Below are positions 23,087 through 32,672 of a DNA stretch of 35,095 nt, piece by piece; positions within the stretch are counted from its first letter, which is position 1, and the number at the start of each line of letters is the position of its first letter. Below the pieces are notes generated by a model, which was not told the DNA's origin, ran no database searches, and saw nothing but the letters and a program-made list of their open reading frames with translations. The DNA is from RGIG4140 sp045632845 (GTDB lineage Bacteria > Pseudomonadota > Alphaproteobacteria > CAAHEQ01 > UBA3637): the NCBI GenBank assembly GCA_045632845.1, contig JAZQXL010000013.1, positions 1 to 35,095 on the forward strand, written 5' to 3'. Both the position numbers and the translations under genes were made by a program.

Positions 23087-25903
23087 ATGCGATTATCATC
23101 ATTGTTGAAAAAAGCTAAAATAGCAAGTAAAGTTCAATCTGATTTTGAAGTTAAAGGTATTTCTTCGAATTCAAAGGATATCGAGGATGGATTTATTTTT
23201 GTTCCTCTAAAAGGCACTTTATCCGATGGGCTTCAATTTTTAGATGAAGCAATTAAAAATGGCGCAAAAGTAGTGTTAGCTGATCGAAAAATAAGTGCAG
23301 ATATTCCTGTTCTTGAGGTTGAAGATGCAAGACAAAGTTTGGCTATTCTTTCCAATTTAATTTACCCTAGTGATGAAATAACAAAATTGGCAGTTACTGG
23401 CACGAATGGCAAAACATCGATTGCTTATTTTACACAGCAATTACTCAATAAAATGCAACACAAAACAGCAAGCATTGGGACTTTGGGTGTTTATGTTGAT
23501 GGTAAACTTGAAAAAGGGTCGATGACAACTCCAGATAGCGTAACACTTTCAAAAAAAATAAATGCTTTGGTTTCAAAAAATGTTAAAAGTGTTGTTATGG
23601 AAGCATCCAGTCATGGATTGGATCAAAAAAGATTAGATGGTTTTTGTTTTAAAGCTGCTGGTTTTAGCAATTTAACGAGAGATCATTTGGATTATCATGG
23701 TTCAATGCAGGCATATTTTAAATCAAAGTTACGTCTTTTTGATAGTTTGTTGGCAACAAATGGATTAGCTGTTTTGAATGCCGATGAGCCTGAATTTGAT
23801 GATATCAGAAAAATTTGTATGAAAAAACAAATTCCAGTTTTTTCGTACGGATATTGTGGTTTTGATTTAAAAATTGAACAATTGACGCCGCTTTCAGATG
23901 GGCAGCTTCTTTTATTACGTCATGGAGCTGTTATTCGAGAAATTAAATTAAATGTTTTTGGAGCTTTTCAGGTTTTGAATATTTTATGTGCTGTTGGTTT
24001 AGCTTCTTCTTTGGGTTATGATGTTGAACAATTACTCACTTTTTTGCCTGAACTAGAAGCCCCAAAAGGGCGATTGGATTTAATTGCTCATTATAAGAAA
24101 GCAAATGTTTTTGTTGATTATGCGCATACACCAGATGCCATTGAAAATGTTTTAACAAGCCTGAAACCTCACACAAAAGGAAAGTTAATTGCTTTGCTTG
24201 GATGTGGTGGAAATCGTGATGCGGGGAAACGGTCAATGATGGGAGATATTGCAAACAAATTGGCAGATACAGTTTATATAACAAATGATAATCCACGTTT
24301 TGAAGATCCAACTCTTATTTTAGAAACCATCAAAGACGCTTGCCCCAAGGGGATTGTTATTACTGATAGAAGAGAGGCGATTTGTGCTGCAATTCATTCG
24401 TTAGGTGAAGGGGATACATTGGTTCTTTGTGGTAAAGGGCACGAAACAGGTCAAATTGTTAGTGGGGTTGTTTATCCATTTGATGATACAGCAGAAGCTC
24501 AAATGGCAATTAATGTTGATCAAAATTTGCCGGTTTGGGATAAAACATCTCTTAAGGCAGCATTGAATGTCGATGTTATTGATGGGCTAAAAATTAGTGG
24601 TATATCTATTGATACAAGAACATTAACACCTGGAGATTTGTTTATTGCATTTAAAGGTGAAAAAGTTGATGGACATAATTTTGTTCATGCAGCAATTGAA
24701 AAAGGTGCTTCTGCATGTTTGGTATCTCATGAAGTTGATGGTGTTCAAAAAGAAAGACAAATTGTTGTTGAAGATACATTTGAAGCCTTGCATAAATTAG
24801 CTTGTTATGCAAGAGAGAGAAGTAAAGCCTTTTTTATTGGAATTACAGGGAGCTCAGGGAAAACAACAACAAAAGAAATGTTGAAGGCTTCATTAGAACC
24901 TTACGGTGTTGTGGGTGCTACAAAAGGTAATTTTAACAATGAGTTAGGTGTTCCAATTACACTTGCCAGTTTGCCTGCTGATGCCAAATATGCCATTATT
25001 GAAATGGGGATGAATCACCAAGGTGAAATTTCAAAATTAACTAAAATGGTTAAACCTGACGTGAGTATTATCACAATGATTGGGACAGCACATCAAGAGT
25101 TTTTTAATACACCAAAAGACATTGCTCTTGCAAAAGCGGAAATATTTGAAGGACAAAAAGAGGGTGCTGTTGCTATTTTAAATAAAAATTCAGTTTATTT
25201 TGATTTGTTGGAAGAAAAAGCAAAAGAAAGAAACTTAAAAGTCATTTCTTTTGGTGAAACTGACACGGCAGATATTTATCTTAAAAAATGTGAAATAACG
25301 GATGTGTGTGATATTGAAATGAAATATCAACAACAAAATTATTCTTATAAAATTAACTTTTTAGGGAAACATTTTGCTATGAATTCATTGGCTGTTTTGG
25401 CTGCAGTGGATGCCGTTCATGTTCATGTTTTTGAAGCTTTGGATCATATTCAAAAAACAGCGCCGATTAAAGGTAGAGGATTGATGAAAAAAATTCAATT
25501 AGCTATTGGTAATAGCATCACACTTATTGACGATTGTTATAACGCAAACCCCAGTTCAATGCAAGCATCTTTGTCTGTATTGGGCGCTCAAATGGGGGGG
25601 CGCAGAGTTGCAGTTTTAGGGCAGATGATGGAGTTGGGTGAAAATGCTCCTCAAATGCACGCAGATTTATTAAAGTTTGTTATTGAAAATAAAGTAGATA
25701 AGGTTTATACAGTTGGTTCTTTAATGAAGTATCTGTATGATATTCTTCCATCATCTTTAAAAGGAAAACATGTTGATGATGTTGAAGAATTGATAGATGT
25801 TTTGCCAGCAAGATTAATTGGAAATGATATTGTATTGGTTAAAGGTTCTAACTCTGTTGGACTGAGTAAATTGGTTAATAAATTATATGACGGTGTGATT
25901 TAA
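23087..25903 (+). CDS. murE-murF: MurE-MurF fusion: UDP-MurNAc-tripeptide synthetase and D-Ala-D-Ala adding enzyme
   Basis: One 938-residue frame encodes two successive Mur ligases. Residues 1 to about 475 are MurE: SSNSKDIEDGFIFVPLKG, P-loop TGTNGKTS at 104-111, EASSHGLDQKRL and DNPR at 401-404, the motif that selects meso-diaminopimelate. Residues from about 480 are MurF: GISIDTRTLTPGDLFIAFKG, P-loop TGSSGKTT at 587-594, KGNFNNELGVP and DDCYNANPSSM. The linker is only a few residues, with no stop or frameshift. It would add diaminopimelate and then D-Ala-D-Ala to the same nucleotide precursor. Bordetella is known to have a comparable fused MurE/MurF. The ATG lies three bases after ftsI. Confidence 0.95.
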   Translation: MRLSSLLKKAKIASKVQSDFEVKGISSNSKDIEDGFIFVPLKGTLSDGLQFLDEAIKNGAKVVLADRKISADIPVLEVEDARQSLAILSNLIYPSDEITKLAVTGTNGKTSIAYFTQQLLNKMQHKTASIGTLGVYVDGKLEKGSMTTPDSVTLSKKINALVSKNVKSVVMEASSHGLDQKRLDGFCFKAAGFSNLTRDHLDYHGSMQAYFKSKLRLFDSLLATNGLAVLNADEPEFDDIRKICMKKQIPVFSYGYCGFDLKIEQLTPLSDGQLLLLRHGAVIREIKLNVFGAFQVLNILCAVGLASSLGYDVEQLLTFLPELEAPKGRLDLIAHYKKANVFVDYAHTPDAIENVLTSLKPHTKGKLIALLGCGGNRDAGKRSMMGDIANKLADTVYITNDNPRFEDPTLILETIKDACPKGIVITDRREAICAAIHSLGEGDTLVLCGKGHETGQIVSGVVYPFDDTAEAQMAINVDQNLPVWDKTSLKAALNVDVIDGLKISGISIDTRTLTPGDLFIAFKGEKVDGHNFVHAAIEKGASACLVSHEVDGVQKERQIVVEDTFEALHKLACYARERSKAFFIGITGSSGKTTTKEMLKASLEPYGVVGATKGNFNNELGVPITLASLPADAKYAIIEMGMNHQGEISKLTKMVKPDVSIITMIGTAHQEFFNTPKDIALAKAEIFEGQKEGAVAILNKNSVYFDLLEEKAKERNLKVISFGETDTADIYLKKCEITDVCDIEMKYQQQNYSYKINFLGKHFAMNSLAVLAAVDAVHVHVFEALDHIQKTAPIKGRGLMKKIQLAIGNSITLIDDCYNANPSSMQASLSVLGAQMGGRRVAVLGQMMELGENAPQMHADLLKFVIENKVDKVYTVGSLMKYLYDILPSSLKGKHVDDVEELIDVLPARLIGNDIVLVKGSNSVGLSKLVNKLYDGVI

Positions 25904-25915
25904 TTGGAGTGAAAA

Positions 25916-26998
25916 ATGTTGTATCTATTATCGTTTTTGTCAAGTGAAGTAAGCTTATTAAATATTTTTAAATATATCACTTTTAGGGCCGGTGGTGCTC
26001 TTGCAACGTCATTTTTAATTATGTTGATATTTGGTCATTCATTCATTCAGTGGTTGAAGAAAAAACAAGGCGATGGCCAGCCAATTAGAACAGATGGACC
26101 AGAAAGTCATTTTAAAAAAAGAGGCACTCCTTGTATGGGTGGATTGTTGATTATTGTTGCAATTCTTGTTTCAACACTTTTATGGGCACAATTAATTAAT
26201 CCTTATGTTTGGGTTTTAATTTTTGTGTTGGTTGGTTTTGGAATTGCAGGATTTTTTGATGATTATAAAAAATTAACGAAGAATAGCTCAAAAGGAATTT
26301 CTGCAAAACACAAGTTAATGTTGCAATTTTTCATTAGTTTGGTGGCATGTTTGTGTATGATTTGTCTTGAAAAAGGCCCAATGGGAACAACTTTAACAAT
26401 CCCTTTTTTAAAAGATGCTTCTATTGATTTGATGTATTTTTACATTCCATTTGCATTGATTGTTATGGTCGGTAGTTCAAATGCTGTTAATTTGACAGAT
26501 GGTTTGGATGGATTGGTTTCTTTGCCAGTGATTATGTGTTGCTTTGTTTTTATGGTTATTGCATATTTGGTTGGCCGTGTAGATTATAGCACATATTTGC
26601 ATATCCACTATGTGGCAGGTGCCGGTGAAATGGCAGTATTTTGTGGGGCTGTTATTGGTGCTACACTTGGTTTCTTATGGTTTAATGCTCATCCAGCACA
26701 AGTATTTATGGGTGATACGGGTTCGTTGGCTCTTGGTGGTGTATTGGGTGCTTTAAGTGTTGCTACAAAACAAGAATTATTGCTTGCTATTGCAGGCGGT
26801 GTTTTTGTTGCAGAAGCCATTTCAGATATTATTCAAGTAGGATCATATAAATTGAGAAAAAAACGTGTTTTCTTAATGGCTCCATTGCATCATCATTTTG
26901 AAAAAAAAGGATGGTCTGAAACAACAGTTGTTGTTCGATTTTGGATTGTTGCTGTCTTGCTCGCTATTGTCGCATTGTCAACTTTAAAGATTAGATAG
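25916..26998 (+). CDS. mraY: Phospho-N-acetylmuramoyl-pentapeptide transferase
   Basis: MraY transfers phospho-MurNAc-pentapeptide to undecaprenyl phosphate, making lipid I. The 360-residue multi-pass protein has TPCMGGLLII, the FFDDYKK aspartate pair, NLTDGLDGL, FMGDTGSLALGG and the MAPLHHHFEKKGWSE histidine motif, so all catalytic blocks are present. A GGAG ribosome site precedes the ATG by six bases. Only nine bases separate it from ftsW, leaving no room for murD. Confidence 0.96.
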   Translation: MLYLLSFLSSEVSLLNIFKYITFRAGGALATSFLIMLIFGHSFIQWLKKKQGDGQPIRTDGPESHFKKRGTPCMGGLLIIVAILVSTLLWAQLINPYVWVLIFVLVGFGIAGFFDDYKKLTKNSSKGISAKHKLMLQFFISLVACLCMICLEKGPMGTTLTIPFLKDASIDLMYFYIPFALIVMVGSSNAVNLTDGLDGLVSLPVIMCCFVFMVIAYLVGRVDYSTYLHIHYVAGAGEMAVFCGAVIGATLGFLWFNAHPAQVFMGDTGSLALGGVLGALSVATKQELLLAIAGGVFVAEAISDIIQVGSYKLRKKRVFLMAPLHHHFEKKGWSETTVVVRFWIVAVLLAIVALSTLKIR

Positions 26999-27007
26999 GA
27001 GTTAAAA

Positions 27008-28135
27008 ATGGGGAGATTGTTTGATCGGATGAGAAGCTTTATCGCAGAACGTTTTCGCGATATTAACAGACAACTTCTTTATGCTGCAGCCGTTTTGATT
27101 TTGTATGGAATCTTTTTGATTTTTGCGGCAAGTCCAGGTGTTGCTTACCGCACAAATAGAGAAACATTTTATTTTATCAATCGTCAACTTATTTTTTTAG
27201 TGCCAGCTATATTGGTTCTTTTTACAACAGCTTTTTTATCATTCCAACAAATCAGAAGACTGTCATTTCTGGTCCTTGTTGGGTCATTGGTTTGTATGAT
27301 TTATGTGGTTTTGTTTGGAACTGAAATTCAAGGGGCCAAAAGATGGTTAAACTTTTTTGGTGTTGGGTTGCAACCTTCTGAGTTTGTGAAGCCTGCATTT
27401 GCTGTTGTTAGTGCTTGGCTTTTAGCTTCTGGGCGTTTGATTAAACAATTTCCTGGATATCTTTTATCGATGACTTTATATGGTTTTGTTGCTGTTCTTT
27501 TGCTTTGTCAGCCAGATATTGGTATGTTATTTACTGTGAGCTGTATGTTTGGTGTTCAGTTCTTTTTGTCGGGTATTCCATTGGCTTTTGTGTTGGTTAT
27601 GGTTGGTGGCGGAATCTCTTTAGCCATTTTTGCATATTTTACATTTGACCATGTGCACACACGTGTGAACAGATTTTTAAATCCAACAGAAGGTCAAGAA
27701 GCATATCAAGTTGAAAAGTCTATGGAAACACTACAAAATGCGGGTTGGTTTGGTAAAGGTCCAGGGGAGGGAATTGTAAAATATGAGTTGCCTGATGCGC
27801 ATACGGATTTTATTTTAGCAGTTTCAGCTGAAGAGTTTGGTTTTATTTTAACAGCCTTATTGGTTTGTGTTTTTGCATTTATTGTGTTAAAGGGTTTTCG
27901 TCTTTTAAGACAAACAAATAATCATTTTTGTCAAATTGCTGTTGCAGGTCTGTTGACACAAATTGCAATTCAAGCTATTGTGAATATGGGATCAACATTA
28001 AATATGTTGCCGACCAAAGGGATGACTTTGCCATTTATTTCATATGGTGGCTCTTCTTTGGTTTCTATCGGGTTTGCGTTTGGTATTATTTTGGGATTAA
28101 CAAGGTGTCACACGCTTTCTCGTGGATTGGAGTAA
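27008..28135 (+). CDS. ftsW: Septal peptidoglycan glycosyltransferase FtsW
   Basis: This SEDS-family polymerase works with FtsI. About ten hydrophobic segments are visible in 375 residues. Signature blocks are QGAKRWLNFFGVGLQPSEFVKPAF and the C-terminal NMLPTKGMTLPFISYGGSSL. The long periplasmic loop contains the VNRFLNPTEGQEAYQVEKSM stretch with the usual GxGPGEG later on. It begins with a strong AGGAG ribosome site after mraY. In most dcw clusters murD lies immediately before this gene; here it does not. Confidence 0.95.
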   Translation: MGRLFDRMRSFIAERFRDINRQLLYAAAVLILYGIFLIFAASPGVAYRTNRETFYFINRQLIFLVPAILVLFTTAFLSFQQIRRLSFLVLVGSLVCMIYVVLFGTEIQGAKRWLNFFGVGLQPSEFVKPAFAVVSAWLLASGRLIKQFPGYLLSMTLYGFVAVLLLCQPDIGMLFTVSCMFGVQFFLSGIPLAFVLVMVGGGISLAIFAYFTFDHVHTRVNRFLNPTEGQEAYQVEKSMETLQNAGWFGKGPGEGIVKYELPDAHTDFILAVSAEEFGFILTALLVCVFAFIVLKGFRLLRQTNNHFCQIAVAGLLTQIAIQAIVNMGSTLNMLPTKGMTLPFISYGGSSLVSIGFAFGIILGLTRCHTLSRGLE

Positions 28136-28154
28136 ATGCTGAAAGGGATAAGAA

Positions 28155-29297
28155 ATGGGTAGCAAAAGATTTAGAAATAAAAACAAAAAAGCTCAGACAA
28201 GACAAAACCAAGATGCACCATTAGTTGTGGTAACAACAGGGGGTAGTGGTGGACACATTTTTCCTGCTGAAGCAATTTGTTCTGCGCTTATTCAAAAAGG
28301 CTATCGTGTTGCTTTTATTACAGATAAAAGAGGTAAAGCATTTACAACTCTGCCAGGAGTTCAAACATACAAGCTGATGTCTGAAGCTGTAGCTAGACGA
28401 ACAGCATTTCATAAAATGGTAGCTCTTGCAAAATTGTTTTTTGGTTCAGCACAAGCGTTACGTTTGTTGCAAAAATTAAAACCTGCAGCGGTTATTGGTG
28501 TTGGCGGATATGCTTCTTTTCCTGCCGTTTTAGCTGCGCATTTGTGGAGTATTCCTGTTGTTTTGCATGAACAAAATGCTGTTTTGGGTCGTGCAAATCG
28601 GATACTTGCAAAAGGCTCAAGATTGATTGCTACATCATTTAGTCCAACAAAACGTGTTCCTGCTAATTTAAAGCAATTAAGAGTTGGTATGCCTGCTCGG
28701 GATAAGATATTAAAAAAAGAAAATACGCCTTTTCCTCAGAATAATGATACATTTAATCTTCTTGTGTTTGGAGGAAGTCAAGGCGCTTCATTCTTTAGCC
28801 GTATATTCCCAGAAGTTTTACTTCAGTTGCCAGAAGAACTTAAGAAAAAATTGGTATTAACTCAACAAGCAAGACCAGAAGATATTGAATATGTTCGTTC
28901 AATTTATAAAGGGCAACCATTTGTTAAAGTAACGGTTGAATCTTTCTTTGATAATATGCCTGAATTGTTAGCGAACTCAAATCTTGTGGTTTCAAGGGGT
29001 GGTGCTTCAACAATTACAGAATTAGAAGTTATCGGCCGTCCAGCAATGATTGTCCCTCTTCCGACAGCGGCTGATGATCATCAGACAGAAAATGCTGCTC
29101 AATTTTGTGACAGTGGGGCGGGGTGGCTTATTCCTGAAAAAGGGTTTAATTCATTGCGTGTAGCTGAACGTTTGGCTGAATTGATGAATAATCCGCAAGA
29201 ATTGACTGTTGCTGCGGAACAAGCGTATAATAGAGCTATGCCAAAAGCTGCAGAAATGGTTGTTGATGAAGTGTCAAAAATTATTCAAGAAAAATAA
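28155..29297 (+). CDS. murG: Lipid II synthase MurG
   Basis: MurG adds GlcNAc to lipid I on the cytoplasmic face. The GT-B enzyme has TTGGSGGHIFPA at 27-38, VIGVGGYASFPAV, LHEQNAVLGRANR, FGGSQGASFFS and the UDP-GlcNAc loop SRGGASTITELEVIGRP. A basic, lysine- and arginine-rich N-terminal extension of about 20 residues precedes the first strand and may assist membrane contact; a later start is not supported by another good ATG. It is preceded by AAAGGGAT, a reasonable ribosome site. Confidence 0.95.
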   Translation: MGSKRFRNKNKKAQTRQNQDAPLVVVTTGGSGGHIFPAEAICSALIQKGYRVAFITDKRGKAFTTLPGVQTYKLMSEAVARRTAFHKMVALAKLFFGSAQALRLLQKLKPAAVIGVGGYASFPAVLAAHLWSIPVVLHEQNAVLGRANRILAKGSRLIATSFSPTKRVPANLKQLRVGMPARDKILKKENTPFPQNNDTFNLLVFGGSQGASFFSRIFPEVLLQLPEELKKKLVLTQQARPEDIEYVRSIYKGQPFVKVTVESFFDNMPELLANSNLVVSRGGASTITELEVIGRPAMIVPLPTAADDHQTENAAQFCDSGAGWLIPEKGFNSLRVAERLAELMNNPQELTVAAEQAYNRAMPKAAEMVVDEVSKIIQEK

Positions 29298-29315
29298 AAA
29301 AGAGGAATTGTTAAG

Positions 29316-30710
29316 ATGAAATTGTCATGTCCGTTAAAGAAGATTCACTTTATTGGTATTGGTGGTATTGGGATGAGTGCGATTGCTGAAATGTTGGATG
29401 ATTTGGGTATTTCAGTTCAAGGATCAGATGCAAAAGAAAGTGCCAATACATTACGTGTTCGAAAAAGTGGTATTCCAGTTTTTATTGGGCATAAAAAAGA
29501 AAATTTAAAAGGGGCTGATGCAGTTGTGATTTCAAGTGCAATCAAGCAGGATAATCCTGAGTTAGAAGAAGCAAGAAAACAAGGGATTCCAATTGGACAT
29601 CGCTCTGAAATGTTGGCTGAAATTTTAAATTATAAACGCAGTATTTGTATTTCTGGTACACATGGAAAAACAACAACATCTTCTCTTTTGGCAAGCATCT
29701 TATTGCAAGCAAAATGGAATCCTAGTTTTGTGATTGGTGGGATTTTAAATTCTCAGTCTTCAAATGCAAGATTGGGAAAGGGTGATTATGTTGTTGTTGA
29801 AGCAGATGAATCAGATGGGTCATTTTTAAAATTACCAACAACAATTAGTGTTGTAACAAATATAGATCCTGAACATATGGATCATTATAAAACATTTGAA
29901 AATATGAAAAAGGCATATAGGCTATTTATCAAAAATACAGCATTTTATGGTTTTTCAGTTGTTTGCACAGATCACCCGGTTGTTAAAGAAGTAATTGCCG
30001 ATATTGAAACAAGACGAATTGTTACATATGGTTTAAATAAAGCTGCAGATGTGCATGCTGATAACATTAGAAGTCTTAAAAATGGTATTGTTTTTGATGC
30101 TTTTGTGAGAAATGGTGCTAAGTTTAAAAAGATAAAAGATGTAAAATTAGCAATGTTTGGAAAACATAATGTTTCAAATGCGTTGGCAGCTATGGCTGTT
30201 GCTCTTCGCTTGGGGATTAAAGAAAGTGTCATTAAAAAAGCATTGGCTCGATTTGAAGGAATTCAAAGAAGATTAACTTTAAGAGGCGCTTTATCAAAGG
30301 TGAATGTGTATGATGACTATGCACACCATCCAATTGAAATTGAAGCTACATTAAAAGCAGTTCATGAATCAATTAGTGGTAAGATTGTTTCAGTTTTCCA
30401 ACCACACAGATATTCTCGTTTCAGAGATTTGTGGGATGAGTTTTTAACTTGTTTTGATGCTGCTGATGAAGTTTATGTTATGGATGTTTATGGTGCTGGT
30501 GAACAATTGATTGCGGGAATAACTGCTCCTTCATTTGTTGAAGCAATGCGTTCAAAAGGAAAAAAAGTTCATTATTTGCCTTCAATCGATGGGGTAAAAG
30601 AAATAGCTTCACAATTAGATAAAGAAGATGCCATCGTTTGTTTGGGCGCTGGTTCCATTTCTGCTGAAATTATTCAATTATTAAAAAAAGAAAAAGGACT
30701 TAAAAAATGA
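29316..30710 (+). CDS. murC: UDP-N-acetylmuramate--L-alanine ligase
   Basis: MurC adds the first amino acid of the peptide stem. The N-terminal domain has HFIGIGGIGMSAIAEML, followed by the P-loop SGTHGKTTTSSLLAS and VVEADESDGSFLKL. The C-terminal domain has VYDDYAHHPIEIEATLKA and VFQPHRYSRFRDL. Length 464 is typical. It has an AGAGGAA ribosome site. Its 3' end overlaps murB by four bases (ATGA), the first of five consecutive overlaps down to ftsZ. Confidence 0.96.
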   Translation: MKLSCPLKKIHFIGIGGIGMSAIAEMLDDLGISVQGSDAKESANTLRVRKSGIPVFIGHKKENLKGADAVVISSAIKQDNPELEEARKQGIPIGHRSEMLAEILNYKRSICISGTHGKTTTSSLLASILLQAKWNPSFVIGGILNSQSSNARLGKGDYVVVEADESDGSFLKLPTTISVVTNIDPEHMDHYKTFENMKKAYRLFIKNTAFYGFSVVCTDHPVVKEVIADIETRRIVTYGLNKAADVHADNIRSLKNGIVFDAFVRNGAKFKKIKDVKLAMFGKHNVSNALAAMAVALRLGIKESVIKKALARFEGIQRRLTLRGALSKVNVYDDYAHHPIEIEATLKAVHESISGKIVSVFQPHRYSRFRDLWDEFLTCFDAADEVYVMDVYGAGEQLIAGITAPSFVEAMRSKGKKVHYLPSIDGVKEIASQLDKEDAIVCLGAGSISAEIIQLLKKEKGLKK

Positions 30711-31666
30711 TGAAGAAAGGGTTTTTCAATCGTTTTTTTGGTAAGTCGAAAAATGAGTTTCCTCAAATAGAAAAAGCATTGCCAAAAGTGAGAGGAAAGT
30801 TGCTTTTTAACGAACCATTATCAAAGAAAAATTGGTTTGGTGTTGGAGGTCCTGCTCAAGTTTATTTTGAACCAGCCGATGTTGAGGATTTAAAACAGTT
30901 TGTGGCACAAGTTAAAGGTATTCCTTTGACGATTTTGGGTGCGGGAAGCAATGTTCTTATTCGTGATGGGGGAATTCCTGGTATTACAATTCGTTTGGGA
31001 AAAGCTTTTTCAGCAATTGATGTTGAAGAAGACAAACTCATTTGTAAAGCAGGGGCTTTGGTTATGGAAGTTTCACGTGTTGCTGAAAAAAATCTCATCA
31101 GTGGATTTGAGTTTTTATGTGGTATTCCAGGAAGCATCGGTGGTGGTGTTCGTATGAATGCTGGGGCATATGGGTCCTCGTTGCATGAGAGATTGGAAAC
31201 GCTTACTGTTTTGACAAAAGATGGTCAAGTACAGACGCTTGAAAAAGAAGAATTGGTAGATGCGTTTGCGTATAGGAAATGTTATTTACCAAACGAATGG
31301 ATATTCTTAGAAGCCGTTTTAAAAGGTAAAAAAGAAGCTGATGGTTTGCTCATCAGACAAAAAATTCAAGCTAATAAACAAAAAAGGGAGGCAGGACAGC
31401 CAATTGGGGTGAGAACAGCGGGCTCAACTTTTAAAAATCCAGAAGGAATCCCAGCTTGGAAACTTATTGAAAAAGCTGGAATGAAAAATGCAAAAGTTGG
31501 TGGTGCGTGTGTGAGTTCTAAGCATGCTAATTTTTTAATCAATACAGGTAAAGCAACAGCTAAGGATATTGAAGATCTAGGTGAACAAATTAGAAAAACG
31601 GTTTTAGAAAAAGAAGGTGTTGCATTGGAGTGGGAAGTTCGTAAGTTGGGAGTGGATAATGACTGA
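30707..31666 (+). CDS. murB: UDP-N-acetylenolpyruvoylglucosamine reductase
   Basis: MurB reduces the enolpyruvyl ether to UDP-MurNAc with FAD and NADPH. The FAD-binding part has NWFGVGGPAQVYFEP, LGAGSNVLIRDGG and GIPGSIGGGVRMNAGAYG. The catalytic AGSTFKNPEG serine and the late glutamate in VALEWEVRKLG are present, which fits a type I enzyme. An N-terminal extension of about 30 basic residues precedes the core. The start overlaps murC and the 3' end overlaps ddl. Confidence 0.95.
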   Translation: MMKKGFFNRFFGKSKNEFPQIEKALPKVRGKLLFNEPLSKKNWFGVGGPAQVYFEPADVEDLKQFVAQVKGIPLTILGAGSNVLIRDGGIPGITIRLGKAFSAIDVEEDKLICKAGALVMEVSRVAEKNLISGFEFLCGIPGSIGGGVRMNAGAYGSSLHERLETLTVLTKDGQVQTLEKEELVDAFAYRKCYLPNEWIFLEAVLKGKKEADGLLIRQKIQANKQKREAGQPIGVRTAGSTFKNPEGIPAWKLIEKAGMKNAKVGGACVSSKHANFLINTGKATAKDIEDLGEQIRKTVLEKEGVALEWEVRKLGVDND

Positions 31667-32672
31667 TTTTTCAAAAACAGAAGTCCTGTTGACAAAAGAA
31701 GATTTAATCTCAAAAGGTTTAGATTTAAAAAGTTTATCACAAAGGGAAGTAGCCCTAAAAAAAAGAGAAAAAATTCTTCTTTTAGTGGGGGGAGATTCTT
31801 CTGAAAGAGAAATTTCACTTGAAAGTGGTAAATGTGTTCAAAAGGCATTGGAAGAATTGTCTTACAAAGTTATTCTTTTTGACACAAAAGCAGGTCTAAA
31901 TGAGTTGTTAGATGTGATTTTAAATCAAAAACCTGATTGTGTATTTAATGCGTTGCATGGTGGTTTTGGTGAAAATGGATGCATACAAGCATTTTTAAAT
32001 ATGCTTCAAATCCCTTATACGCATTCAGGGGTTTTGTCTTCAGCTCTTGCGATGAATAAGGATGAAACAAAACGTATTGCTAGGTCATTAAATGTTGATG
32101 TACCACACGGTGCCTTGGTATCAAAATCATTTTTAAATCAAAAAGAAAAAGTTGATTTTGACTGTGTAATCAAACCTAATCAAGAAGGTTCTTCAGTTGG
32201 TGTTTATATTTTAAACAAAGATGAGAAAATACCAGATAGTGTTAGAAATGAAACAGACGATAAATCTCTTTTGATAGAAGAATACATCCCCGGAAGGGAA
32301 TTTTCAGTTGCTGTGGTTGATGAAGGTGCTTTGGGGATTATTGAGCTTGTTCCAACAAATGGTTTTTATGATTATGAACATAAATATTCAAAAGGATTAA
32401 CTAAACATGTTGTTCCTTTAGATTTATTGGAAGATGTTAAAAATAAAATGATGCAAAATGCATATTTAATGCATAAGGCTTTGGGGTGTAAAGGTGTTTC
32501 TAGAAGTGATTTTAGATATGATCCTCAGCAAAATAGAGTTGTTTTTTTAGAATTAAATGCAAACCCAGGGATGACAAATTTATCATTGGTTCCAGAAATG
32601 GCTTTACAAAAAGGTATTTCTTATAATAAGTTAGTTAATATGCTTGTTGAAAAGGCGGATTTTGAAAAATGA
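31659..32672 (+). CDS. ddl: D-alanine--D-alanine ligase
   Basis: This ATP-grasp ligase makes the D-Ala-D-Ala used by the MurF half of the upstream fusion. LLLVGGDSSEREISLESG, FNALHGGFGENGCIQ, YTHSGVLSSALAMNKD, KPNQEGSSVGV and ELNANPGMTNLSLVPEMA are the family blocks. The start is the ATG at 31659 (337 residues) with a GGGAG ribosome site; a longer frame would begin at a non-ATG codon inside murB. An extra stretch of about 35 residues precedes the usual N-terminal strand. It overlaps murB by eight bases and ftsQ by four. Confidence 0.95.
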   Translation: MTDFSKTEVLLTKEDLISKGLDLKSLSQREVALKKREKILLLVGGDSSEREISLESGKCVQKALEELSYKVILFDTKAGLNELLDVILNQKPDCVFNALHGGFGENGCIQAFLNMLQIPYTHSGVLSSALAMNKDETKRIARSLNVDVPHGALVSKSFLNQKEKVDFDCVIKPNQEGSSVGVYILNKDEKIPDSVRNETDDKSLLIEEYIPGREFSVAVVDEGALGIIELVPTNGFYDYEHKYSKGLTKHVVPLDLLEDVKNKMMQNAYLMHKALGCKGVSRSDFRYDPQQNRVVFLELNANPGMTNLSLVPEMALQKGISYNKLVNMLVEKADFEK

